From Oxyruncus cristatus (Eukaryota > Chordata > Aves > Passeriformes > Cotingidae), in contig VXAY01002462.1 of assembly GCA_013399855.1 (NCBI GenBank), positions 286,522 through 350,521 of the forward strand: a stretch of 64,000 nucleotides of DNA, given 5' to 3'. The notes below the pieces were generated by a model, which was given only the letters and a program-made list of their open reading frames with translations, did no database searches and was not told the origin of the DNA. The translations under genes and the position numbers were made by a program. Below, one piece after another: positions 1 through 12,638 of the stretch. Numbering within the stretch: the first letter of the stretch is position 1; each line of letters begins with the position of its first letter.

Positions 1-1173
1 TTCTTTGGGTAATTTCTGTAGCAACGCTGCACAGTGGCCAAGCATGTGCCCAAGTGTTACATGGGGTCTGGGGCATAAAGTGTAGGATCCTGTCTTAGGT
101 GGCTCAGCACAGTGTAGGGTTGCACCACACAGTGTTGATCCCCTACAGTGCAGTTTCTGAGCCTGGTCATCTAAGAAGGCACCAGAAAAGATGGGGATCA
201 ATCCCAGACTCTGCCCCTGGAAGCATGTTTCAGTGAGACATCCCTTTCCTGAGATGGCTGCCCCAGCTTCCCAGGCACTCAACCAAGTGCTCCATCCACC
301 CCATATGGATTTTCTAGCCCTCTGGTACTCAAATTTCTTCTGGCAATGTAACACACTTTCCAACACTTTATATAAGGTTCGTGTTTGTCACCTTTTAACC
401 CCTAGATGTGTGGGGGTTTTTTGATCCATGTTTTCAAACATACATAAGAGCAGGCTGTGCCTAAAAGAGTGAAGACACATTCCTTTTGAAGCTATGTATT
501 CATTTTGTTCAATTAATATTGCGTAGAGAGCGTGCTGGTGGATTTTGCATGTATACATTACTAGAAACCAAAATTACTGTGTGCTGGAGATAAAGTTAGC
601 TTTTGAAATTCTTTTCCCCCTTTAAAATAAAAATAGCAGAATCTGCCTTTAATTGGCCACCTCAGACATCACAGAGGCTTCCTGTGTGCAGCTTTTAATA
701 TCTGTTTTCCCTTGACTTTAAAGAGTAGTCTTTATTTGCAAGTTTATTATAGAAGCGTTCAAATGAGAGGTGGGCTGAAACCGCAAGGTCTATGTCAGGA
801 CCTGGATGCAACTTCCTAAGAGTTTGAAGGTCCGGGTTTTTGATTGTCCTGACCAGAGGTGTCTATAAAATTCGTTTTCAGAGCCACATCTCCTGGGTGT
901 GGAAACACAACACTTTGGTTCAAGTGTATTTGGTCCCTAGTGTATTTTGTAGAGCAAATTTATGTAGTGGAATATTAGTGGTCTGTCAGAAAGGGAGATC
1001 TTCCTGTGTTTTGGGGTTTTTTTCAGATGAAAAAATAAATGTAAACAGTATTTGTCCAGAAACTTAACAATGCAAACAAATGTTATTCAACTCAAGATGT
1101 TCACAATCTCCTTTATCATGTTGAAGCCCTTCTCAGCAGGGTCTAATGATATAATTTACACTTTCTGTCACAG
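1..1173 (+). other. APCDD1: 3' part of APCDD1 intron 1
   Basis: This stretch precedes the first visible APCDD1 exon and ends in a pyrimidine-rich acceptor with CAG at 1171-1173. I see no CpG island, no signal-peptide-like exon and no recognisable repeat, so it is read as the end of intron 1. Exon 1 and the promoter must lie to the left of the window. Confidence 0.75.
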
Positions 1174-1357
1174 GGCTGGGAGAAGGTTCTGCTCTTCTTC
1201 ACCCAGACAGCAGGTCCCACCCTCGGTCCTTGGAGAAGAGTGCATGGAGGGCTTTCAAGGAGTCACAGTGCCATCACATGCTGAAACACCTTCACAATGG
1301 AGCTCGGATCACTGTGCAGATGCCTCCCAATATTGAGGGCCACTGGGTCTCTACTGG
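1174..1357 (+). CDS. APCDD1: APCDD1 exon 2
   Basis: The exon opens after CTGTCACAG and ends before GTAAGG. It enters with two bases completing a Gly codon and leaves with two bases of another Gly codon. It encodes the mature N terminus, with [18 protein letters not shown] recognisable from the family, then a Cys-His-rich [14 protein letters not shown] stretch and the start of the first APCDDC domain (IEGHWVST). The only ATG-initiated reading through this block starts in the intron and is in another frame. Confidence 0.95.
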
Positions 1358-4300
1358 GTAAGGAAAGATAGAACAAGATGCTGGAGATGGGGAAGAGAAG
1401 AGGGTGAAGGAGCAGGGAGGGAAGGGTGAATATTCCCACTTTAAGCAGCAGGGGAAATACTTTCTTTAATATGGTGATGCTCTAAATTCCAGATGCTTTC
1501 TATATGCTTATGCATAAAAGGAGAAGGAGTAGCATTATGTACATTAGAATAGCATGCTATAAAGCTGTCTTGATGAATCAGTTTATTGTCTGGATTTTAA
1601 ACAGCATGCTGTGAAATATCCTTAAATCTCTCTCTCAATAGGAAGGAGCCTACCAACTTGTCAAAGTGGATGCTTATTCAAACATAACATTGTACTATAT
1701 TTGTCTACATGCAATGGATCCATGGAATGAGTACTTGTTTTCAGAGCATGTGTCTAGCACAGGTTCTATTAGAAAAAAAAAAATAAGAAGCTGTATTTCA
1801 CTAGTTCTACAACTCTTTATACATGGTGACTTGTAACTGAGAGAGCCATTTTGCTTCCTGTCTCTCAGCAGACAGTATTCGCATGCTCATTTGAAGTGAC
1901 TTGTAGAAGGAAAGATTGGAGTTTTTTTAACAGAAAGGAGTGTATTTCAGGCTGAGAGGAAATGGTTGCACCAGGGAAAGTTTAGATTAGATATTAGGAA
2001 AAATTTCTTCCCTGTAAGGGTGTTCAGGCATTGGAATAGGCTACTCAGGGAAGTGGGGGAGTCACTGTCTCTGGAAGTGTTCAAAAGGCATGTAAATGTG
2101 GCCCTTGGAATGTTGTTTAGTGGTGAACATGGCGGTGCTGGATTAATGGTTGGACTCAATGGTCTTGGAGGTATTTTTCCACCTTAGTGATTCTATGAAT
2201 CTATTTATATTAAACCATGTAGAGGTGACAAGGGGAACAAGTTTGAAGGCACAGAAGGGCCTTTAGAAAGCTAAAGGAATGGGAATTTAACTGCTATTTG
2301 CACATTCAGGGGAAAAAAAAAAAAGAGAAAAAAAGAAAAAAAAAGACTTGAATATTGCATGATCCAAATTCAAGCCAAGTTTTGCATTAGTGGTCAGAAG
2401 TTTGCATTAACTGCCAGCCCTGTTGAATGTTTGAGTGAGAAAGCTGAGGACATGGTCCTGCATATCCTCATCAGGCCAGAGCTCATGGAGCTCTGTTGAG
2501 AAGCTTCTACTGCAGCCTAGAAGCCAATTCTTTGTGCTGTTCCATGGACATACGGTATTTCACTTTCTAATGTTATCAGTCATTCTGCTAAGAGGAATAG
2601 ATGTTTAAAAGGCTGCTACTTTTTTCAGTGAAGAATTGAGTCACATGGTGGTCCTAAACAAAAACAAAAAAGCAAAACATGATTCAAAGTATTTAAACCT
2701 AGAAGATAAAGCCTGTAGGTATGATCACATGAAGCAGTGCATTAATAACAGCAGAGGGAATTGTTGATTAATTGGCAGGCCACAGGTGGCTAGTTCCTGT
2801 TTACTCCCACTCATGCCAGGGGGACATTAGCATCCAGGTGCCTCTGCCAGGTCTTGTTGCCAGTAGTGTACGTGATGTGCCACCTCGCTAAAATTTTGTT
2901 TCCACACTTTCTGTCTTCCCACAGCTGCGAAGTTAGAGCAGGCCCAGAGTTCATCACAAGATCTTACAGGTTCTACCACAATAATACTTTCAAGGCCTAC
3001 CAGTTCTATTACGGTGGTAATCGCTGCACAAACCCCATCTACACATTAGTTATACGGGGCAAAATACGCCTCCGACAGGCGTCCTGGATCATCCGAGGGG
3101 GCACTGAAGCTGACTATCAGCTACGCAACATACAGATCATATGCCACAACGAAGCAGTAGCCAAAAGATTAAGTGAGTTGGTAAACCACACGTGTCCTGG
3201 ATTTATCCCAGAAGATAGTCCCTGGGAGCAGGATGTGAGCTACAATTTGCTGAGAGAAGAGAATGGCTGTGAATGCACCAAAGCTCTGAATTTTGCCATG
3301 CATGAACTCCAGCTGATCCGTGTGGAGAAGCAGTACCTGCACCACAATTTAGACCACCTTGTGGAGGAGCTATTCCTCGGAGACATTCACACTGATGCTG
3401 CTCAGAGGAGGTACTATCGGCCCTCTAGTTATCAACCTCCCCTTCAAAATGCCAAGGTAAGTGTGTGTGTGTGTGTGTGTTTATACATGACCTCTTTTTG
3501 AGATACCGGTGGCAAAGCCCAGATTAGTCAGTTCTTCTGAGTAAGTGCATTAGTGTAACATAAAATGTAGATGTGCTTCTAATGTGAGTGGTCCGTTGCA
3601 CCCTTACAGATGAGGTAGCCAGTTAACAAAAGGTCACAGAACTTATTTTGTGAGAATAGTGACTTTGCTGTGGTTTATGTGACTGCATGAAATATGCAAA
3701 AAAGTAGTCTGGTGAACTGAGGCCAATAAAGGCCACTCTGAAAATGGAATCAAAAACTTGTAGGCAGAGATGGGAGTGGATGGCCAGGACCGTGGCTGTA
3801 GGCTAGCAGCTGAGAAGGAGGTTTCGTATAGAACTGAGAAAGGAGAAGAGGAACAGGCATCAGTGGATGCTTGTATAGCTGTGGGAGTGCCAGGGGGAGA
3901 GGAAATTGAATTCCATCAGTGTATGAAGGTTGGGCAATCCACAACCTGAAGAGGAGAAGAGGAAATTGGAAGGGGCAGCATGAAGGGTAAAAAACTGATG
4001 GGCTGTGCAAATCCAGATGCAGGCATACACATTAATGAAATTAAAAACAGGTGAATTTTGAATGGGGCTCTAATTCCGTTTGATAATTCTGTTTTCAAAG
4101 GGGCCTCAAAGTGCCCTCCGCTTCAGTGGGAAGTGATCAACCCACAGTAAGCTAAATAAAACTCAAACAGGAGGAGTAGACATGGATGGCCTGTAGCAGG
4201 AAGGCTGTCTATAGATCTTTCCTGGTGACATTTCAAAGGCAGGCAGCAATTGGAACCACATTGCCAGGTGCCGCTGCCGCCGGCAGTGTGCTCCAGCTGG

Positions 4301-7300
4301 GCGCTGCCACAGCATCACTTCCAGCTAATGGGTTACCACCATTTTTAATCACAAACAGTTCAAAAATCAGCTACAGCTTATCAGCAATAGCAGGAAACAC
4401 AACAGGGGAAGGGAGAGTTTTGATGAAAAAGCTTTGGCTTTCCTTTCCATTCAAAACCATGGGTTGTGTCTGCCTCCTGTGAATGTTAGATTTCAATAGT
4501 TCAGGACCTTATGTGATCTACCTTTATTAATTGTTTTATAGCCTGGCCTAGGGATCATTTTAATCCACTGTCAACTGTGTTTCTGTATCAAAATTGTTGT
4601 CATTTCTGTCATTCTTATGTTCTCTTCAAGTGTCCATGGGCAAATTTGAATTTTCTTTTTAAACTTTTTTATCTTCCCAAAATAGAGAGTTTCAACGGCA
4701 GCAGATGAACCACAGCACAATCCTCATCAAAATTTTGCTTTAATTAATTAAGCACGCACATCGACTTTACTTATTTGGGAGTGAGGGTTCTTTGCTAAAT
4801 CTCTTCCTTGAAGGTATCTGTTCTAGAAAATATTGTGAGTCTTTTTCTGACCACATGGAGAGAGACAAAATCTTGATTTAATTCACTGTAGCTGGGTGTT
4901 TTTTTTCTGGTCTAATCTACTTGTCTTATTATGGGCTGATAAGATAACATAGCAAATGGCTACACTTCCACCTTGTAGTAATTTCATTACAGACAGAACA
5001 GTCCAATATACTCTCAGGCAACTTTATGAAATTAAGCTTGTCATCCAGGTCTGCTGTAATTTTAGGACAAACTGGTAATGATTTTTCTGCCTGTCTGTTC
5101 TGCTACTGTAGCATCTCTTTTTCCCTCTAAAATATAGTGCCTTTAAAGCACAATTCTCAAATTTAAGGGATCAAATCCTGCATAAAAGACCTGTTTCTTC
5201 AGACAAGTTAGCTAAATAAACAATGAGAGCACTGATACTCTCATTTATGTTCACAGAGCCCAGTATTTCAGGCATGATCCAGTCCATTCTGACATGAGTG
5301 GGTGACACCTCTATGTGGTAGAAAAGAGCAGGCTCAGCCTGCCTGCCTGAGTCACCCTACACACTTATCCTGCTGCCCCACACATGTCCTGATAGTCCCG
5401 AGCACTCCAATCGGGAGAGCCCACTCGAGAGAGTGGGGATTGCAGGGGAGGCTTCCATGTCATATATTTACAAGAACTGGGGGAAAAGTGATTTTTGGTA
5501 AGCAGCTCTTGGCAAGGCTGAATCACTGAGGCTGAATTTATGACACTGGAAGCCCATTCGTAACAGTACTAATGGTGACAGAAAGTGCTGATACTGTAGA
5601 AAGCACAGCTTAACTCGAAGTACACCAAGATATGTACAGATCCAGCTCTCCGTGGTGAAACTGACTAGTTTAATAAATGGGGCTCCCAGCTCCTGACTTG
5701 CAGGCTACTGCTCAACTCCCAGTTTAGCCAATTTTTTATGACTTCTGACAAGTTACATTACTTCTTTTTCTCCTGCAGCCATTGTCTGCATGGTCTGCTT
5801 GGTTCCCACAATGTGTGTACAGCATAAATATATATGTGTGTATATATATATATGTACAGCATCTGGATTGCTGGGATACCAGTCTCAGCTGGAGCCTTCA
5901 ATGGCAAAAGATGTGTAGGTTTAACACAAGTTTTGAGTGTGCAACAATGCAGCTTCTCTTTATGTTTTCTAGTAGGTCCCTCATGCTCAGATTTGACATG
6001 AGATTTCTTTTCTCTCAAGAGGAGCTGGGCCTGCTTATACTAAGCTTTCAGGGTAATATAAACAGCAGTACCCCTAAAAAATCAACCTTTGCCTTAGCTG
6101 CCGTGAAAGATCCCTGGGTGTTGATTTGTACCTAACCATGAAGTTCTTTATACCAGCAGGTTCTCAACCCAGCCATCTGACCTAGTGTTTGCCAAGTGTT
6201 GGAAGAATAGTAACAGAAGTGCTTTTTTTTTTTTAGAAGAAGGGTCCAGGCAAACATACCGTTGAAAGGTTATAACCTTTCTTTTTTGAACTCTTTTCCT
6301 TTTCTAATTGTTGCTCCACTGGGACCCAGCTGAAAATGAGTTTAAATGCTAAATTGAATTTAAAACTACAAGTCACAGACTCCTCTGGAAACTGGACACC
6401 ATGAATAAATAGAAACGTTAAATCAACTTGTTTTTTTAAGGTTTCCACAGTCATACCAAGAGGTTGGGGAGGCCAGGAAATTGCCTCTGAAGTGAATCAG
6501 GTGTATTGTGTGGAATCTTTCATTTAAGGCTTTTTTCATTTCCTTTTTATTTATTTATATTTTAGACTTATAAAGGCCTGCCTAAAATAAGGTAAGAGGA
6601 TTCACATTTTGAGTTAAATTTATAGTTAAGCCTCTATATAGAAGAAAGTTCCACCCAGCTTAAGAGTTTACACAGCCTGTAAATTGGATGTGGTAGCCAC
6701 ATTCATTACTTGTGTGGTTGAAATGAACGGTAATTAAAAGCAAATGATTGCTGGATATGTTAGGAATGCCAAAGCCACATGATCAGGACTTTAAACAAAT
6801 ACAGTTGGACCTTATCCAAATTCCTGCAGTGATTTCACCACAGGATGGTAAATCAAAAGGGCTGTCCAAAAACCAGACAGCTTTATGCTGAGCTACAAAT
6901 CTGAATAAACTCACAGATTACAGTATCTCAAGTGCTCATATAAAATCAGGGAGCTTTTAAAAACATATAATATGTCATTTCTTGAGGCTTTACAAATTCT
7001 CTTAGATAAGAGCATACCTTAAACAAATTCCTCCCATAAAGTACATGGAAGTTCCTGAGTGCAGATGATGAAGAGATCACTATATAGATTTATCTTAGCT
7101 GTTTCCTAACGTGGCTCAAGACATCAGTTAGGACTGGCTGATGAATGGAGATGAACATGTCTCTTGGCACTGCAAGTGTATCAAGTGATTCAAGCTATTG
7201 CCCATGAAGCTTCTTCAGCCAGCATGAGAGAGCACATGGGTGGAAAGGGCAGGCTGGGGAAACTGCTTGGCCATCATTATGCGTACTACAAAAAATGTTC

Positions 7301-10300
7301 CCAATTAGGATGACACCAAGGAGGCTGCATGATTAGTTGTAAAATCACAAATGTATACAGGGACTTGTAACATGAAGGACGACTTGAATGCAGTATTTGT
7401 TCACTGTGCAGCACAGAAGATGTTTTCAGAGATGTCTGCTCCAAACTACAGAAAATGTGTACAAGAGCAGGTCTGGGAGACTTACTGCACATTTTGCCTC
7501 AGTAATATTGCTTTGTAAACAAAGAACTCCTTGTGCTATTTTATCATCTGGCAGAGTAACGGGAAAGATCAGAGCAGGACTATGATGACTGGTCATTCTA
7601 GTTAGATCATTATTTAGGAATAAAGCTGGAGTGGTCTGGAACATCACAAGAAGCCTAGAAAGTGCTAGGATGACCTTCGCTCTTTGTCATGCTCAAACAT
7701 TTGCTGGCCACGCTCTTTCAGTAAGACGTTTTCCCTTGAAAATGTGATTCCAGTGGCTTAGTTGTCTATTACAGGTTTATTCACCTCTGGGAGCTGACTT
7801 CAGCAGCACCTGGCATTTGCAGCTAACACAGCTTCACTGTATGGAGACTGGTGTTTGGGCTTTCCTTTAGCCAGGTGGCGAAAGAACAAAGTGTGCAAAG
7901 GTTTCTGTGCTTTTCAGAATTTGAGTCTTCATCTCTTTGAAATGCAGTGACTTCATCTATAGGGGAATGTTATGTACTTGAGGAGCTCACAGGGAAATGC
8001 AATTTTAAGTTAATAAATAGATGTTCAACATGTGAAGCGCCTCAGAGAAATATGCGAAACATTATCTCAACCAAAAAGTAAAATTTTGGCGGACAAAACT
8101 CCTTTGTTTGCCTGAGTAGTGCCACCAGACTTTTAGATCAAGCCAAGACTTGAAGGGTTCCTTTTGTTCATTATTACTTGCAAAAGGCTCTTGGCTGGGG
8201 AAATTGTGAGGGGAAGCAAAGAAAGAATATTCAGAAGAATGTTCAAATGGGTTAATTCCAGGTTTATGAACAGTAACAGTGTGTGTTGTGCCCGGCAGAG
8301 ATGAGAGAAGCAAACAGCTTCTAGCTGAGGTTGGTCCTTGCCATGCTCAGCGGTGCTGTCGGCTGTGGCCCTGCTCCTTTGAAGCTGCCACATCTGCACT
8401 TAACACTGTCCTGCAACCCCAGTAAAAGCCTGCCCCAACACAAATGCAGTAACACACATCAAAATTAGCTATTTAGCATAGCAAAATAAACCACAGGCCT
8501 TCAGATCAACTCAACATATGTATCTAAACTACTGACACCTTCTTTACGGTTGGCATCTAAGCACAGTTGCTTCAGCTTTTTGTAAGAGGGAGCGAGGACT
8601 CACTGGTAATACTGCTTCATGGTTCAGGGGGCTATATAAGTTGCTTTTTAAAGGCATAATAAACACATAAGGCAGCTTTATTTGGGAATACTTTGTTCTT
8701 GAAGATGGACATTTAAGCTGTCCCTTCGGATTTTCCAGGAAATATTTTTTGTTAATACTTCATAAAACATTCATGTCACCATAATTTAGTATCACTTTAA
8801 TGGGATAGATGACATGTAAGCACATTCATCTGAGCAGTCTGGTTTTCTCTTTGTTCTTGTCTTTTTCCCAGGCTAAAGTAGTTTACACCAGAAAAGAACA
8901 ACCAGAAGACTTTTGCATTTCTTGTTGATTGTGTTTATTTCAGTTTTATGCAGGGTTGTGCAACAGAATCAACATCATAGATCAGACAATTCTGTAATGG
9001 TAGTGCCTTCAGATTCTTTCACTGTCTTTCCCTTCATAGGAGCAGTTAATAAAAACCATTCCTCAATATCTTAGAATCTGTGGTACACATTTGCAGATAA
9101 ATCTGAGCATATCTCCACCCTCCTTCCTGCTTGCAGCACCTCTGCTCCCCACCAAAAGAAACCGCCATCTGACAACCCTGTAAAGGAGTTACCACTCTCT
9201 TTGGCATTTTACTTGCTTCAAGATTTTTAATTAAAGTTTTAAATCTTTGTTATTTTTCATTCCATTTGGCAGGCTGAATTATAACTGTGTCAGCCGTGCT
9301 TCTCAACTCCCCAGAGCCAGCCTAATGCACATTAGTCAACTCAGCTTCATATGAGGTCATGGAAAGCCTGCAGATTATCACTTTTTCAGTGGAGAGAGTT
9401 TGTGGTCTTTTGTTACAGCGTTGTCTTGGTCTGCCGTTATCTGGAGTGGTGGAGGAGCCAGCTTGATGTTATACTGAGCAATTCATAAAGGTCTCCTTCC
9501 TGTGGACTTAGCTCCTTGGCACTGTGAAGCAAAGCCATCCAACTTTTTTTGTTGAGCTGGAAGCATTTCCTTGAACTGATGTTCTCCCGAGAGTTTCCAT
9601 TTGTACCATCCTGGGAGCATTCGCTTACTGACACTTAAACCTGCTACACGGTTTTCTTGGGTGGTGAGGTTTAAAGCTTCCTGACCAGGCATGCCTCGTT
9701 CCTGTCCCATCTAGCCCTGTCTGTGACACATGGTATTCGGGTGGGTGTGCAAGATCATTGCTAAGCGTGGCTTTTCTTTCCCCTCTACTTCCCCTCACAG
9801 TAATATATGCATTCACGTGGCAGAGGTTTCCTACCCCAGCTTTTGTGACTGTTGGATCCTACAAGACACCAGGCCACCGGTTTGATCTGTGGTGCCCACA
9901 CAGTTCGAGCCTGAGCCCAAGCTTGAGGAAACCCAGTGCCTGTTCCCTCACCTCACATGGCCCTGCAGCGAGGCTGTGCTGGGTGCAACATGCCAGACCC
10001 AGCCATATGCTATGTGGCATAGCCAATGCCAGGCAAGGTGGCCACAGAATCCACCCTAAAAGGGAAGCCCCCGATGCAAGAACAACCTGACCTTCCTCAT
10101 GTGGGCTCCACAGCTTGGTCAGGAGTATCTTCCTCAGTGATGGGAGGGTGCAGAAGGGAGTTGGGATGAGTGCTGGGGACTTTGCTATCCCTTGCTTCTC
10201 ACCCTACCGTATAGGTACAATCTATTCTCCTTTTCCAACCATGAACAAGACCTGCTTCTGGATTTTGGGTTGACACTGCCATTGCTGGGTGGGTGGAGAA

Positions 10301-12602
10301 GTGAGTGAGGAGTCCAGTGTTGGCCCAGACGATTGCAAAGAACACGTGCTTTCTGTCTTGCTGAGGCAGAGCTGATACCTGAATCTCTTAACCTGGTTAT
10401 GGAATGGGAAGGAGGTGTCCACCGTGCAGCAGCGCAAGATAAAAGAGGAGAGACAATTTCTTGAATTCCTTTGGGAATCTGCTGAGCAATTTCATGCAGG
10501 TTTGAAGACTTTGCAGGTTTAAAGCAAACTGCTACTGAGAAAAGGAACTGGGTTCACCAATTCATGGAATTATCCTCTGCATTTTTTCGGCCCTGGTCAG
10601 CTCTGAGCAGCAGTAGTCCTACATCTGCCCCAACATCAGGCCTCCTATAACAGCAGCTACCATATTTTTAAATGGTTTAGAACCTTACCATACATCACTA
10701 CCTTCTATTATTTTGTCTTCTTACTGTGTCTGCTCTGGTAAAATACCAACTATTTGCAACTAGAAAGGACAACAGAGAGAGCCCCATCATATGGAGAATA
10801 AATACCAAAGAAATCCCTAAAAAATGCTTTTCTCATTTTTTTGAAGAGAAACATTTGATTTTCAGAGAAAAATTGAATACCAGAAAATGAAATTTTGCTT
10901 CATATCTCTTTTCCTCCAGACTTAATCAGATAATACTTAATCAGATATTTACCCATGTCCTTTTAAAAATAAGAATCTAATTTAAAATATCACATTAATT
11001 TTTCAGTCTGTTCTGCTAAGAATGCCCTGCATCTGTTAGACTCTAAGTAGTCCGAGCAATGAATCTTCCCTTAAAAAACAGTAAGTTATAGTTGAGATAG
11101 TTAGTTTTCCATTATGTAAATGGGCAAATATCAGAATCTATCAGTTATCTATTGTAATTTTACTGCGAAAGGTTGAGTTACCATGGGAGCTGTTTCAGAC
11201 AAATAGTATTTACAGACACATTTTCAAGATATAAAGGGTAACTAGACATAGAGGGGAGAGAGCAAATATGTTTGAACAAGGCGGGCAGTTGAAAAATAAC
11301 TAGTTTTTCATCCTCCCCTTTACTATTAGTGCTTGTTTGCTTTGTCCCTAAGTACAACTTGCAGTACATCCTGCAGGTCCTTGTGCCTCAAAATTAAGCA
11401 TTGATTTCAGTTTCTGCTTGAACCCTAAGGAAAGGGCACATTTTCTTTATGTTTGGAAAATGGCTTGATCCATAGATGTCTTATTGTCTTAACAACAGCA
11501 CTGAAATACAAAGGTATTCAGAGAAAAGTAGAACACCTTCCAAAAAGATCTTTCTGGGTGTTATTCAAAGCTCATTTCACCATTGCTCCGAGAGCATCCC
11601 AGTTGTATGATAGCTTTTTTGCCTCGGCCATAAGGAACACCATGAATTTATTAGAGGCAAATTAATCCTAGGCAGTCATAGAAGTCTATAGAACTTAAGA
11701 GAAAATTAAACTATGCTGGGAGGGTTTATGTTTCTGAGTATCCACAGCAATTGGGAAAAAGATCAAGGGAACCTCATCCTTGTTTGCTTTTTTTTTATTG
11801 GAAACCTCCCTGCTTGGCTTCCAGAGCTCTCTGGCCCTGTTACCATTTCAGCTGAGACAGCAGGAGGGAGGGATAAGAAAAAATGTTCGTGGAAATTTTC
11901 AGATCACAAGCTATTTTCTCCCCAGCTACAAGAGTTGAGTTTCCAGCTGGAGATTCAGGCTTGTTTCAGCACACACATGGCTTAGTTCAGAAATTGGCTT
12001 TAAAGAAACACCCAGGAGGATGAGGAATTGGGGCACTATGGATTTGGCATTGCAGAGCTGCAAGGAGGCACTCATCATGGGAAGGGATCTTTCAGCCATT
12101 TCAGGGCCCAGTCCTTCAAGCAAGACCCCACTATTAAAAATATTGCATCGTACACCTAAGATAATCAAAACACAGAACAGATGTTCACCCTCTCCGCTGC
12201 TCATTTTATTGCTTTTTAGTTTATGTCATGCCCAAATGAGCTTTTTATTAGAGAGTACTTAATCGTGTTTGGACTCGAATGTCCTCTGTCTCTGTTCCCT
12301 ATTTGCTTTGAACGTCTGTTTTTAGAAAATAATCTTTCCCTGAGACACATGGAAAGGGAGTGATTTGCAAAGCCACAGCTAGTGAAATTAAGATCCAAGA
12401 GCAGCTGACCTAAAAAAAGCAAGAGGGAAATATACGGTCAATTGTTAAACATAAATTACTCCAAAATTAAGTCAAATTGCCTCATAACAAAACTACATCT
12501 TTCCCTTGTCCATTACTCAGGCAAAAATCACTCTGAGGGAGTTTGCACATGGCATATTCTTCTACTAAGAAGTTTATAACTTTGTGAAAGATAGTATCAC
12601 AG

Positions 12603-12638
<36 letters not shown>

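Larger units (their letters stand above)
1358..2924 (+). other. APCDD1: APCDD1 intron 2
   Basis: A 1,567-bp intron with donor GTAAGG and acceptor TTCCCACAG. It holds one CR1 3' fragment (about 1944-2202) and an A-rich low-complexity tract at 2313-2344. Nothing else is recognised. Confidence 0.9.

Noticed and set aside
2854..3501. APCDD1 exon 3 read as a complete 215-residue protein
   Set aside because: The first residues and the CVCVCVC tail come from flanking intron and the (GT)n repeat; splice sites at 2924/2925 and 3456/3457 are clear.
7060..7145. A possible C/D-box small nucleolar RNA (TGATGA followed by CTGA about 70 bp on)
   Set aside because: The boxes are present but there is no terminal stem flanking them, and no second box pair.
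9190..9360. A Wnt-responsive enhancer in APCDD1 intron 3 (TCTTTGTT, TCF/LEF-like)
   Set aside because: The motif is short and expected many times by chance in 64 kb; without conservation data it cannot be supported.
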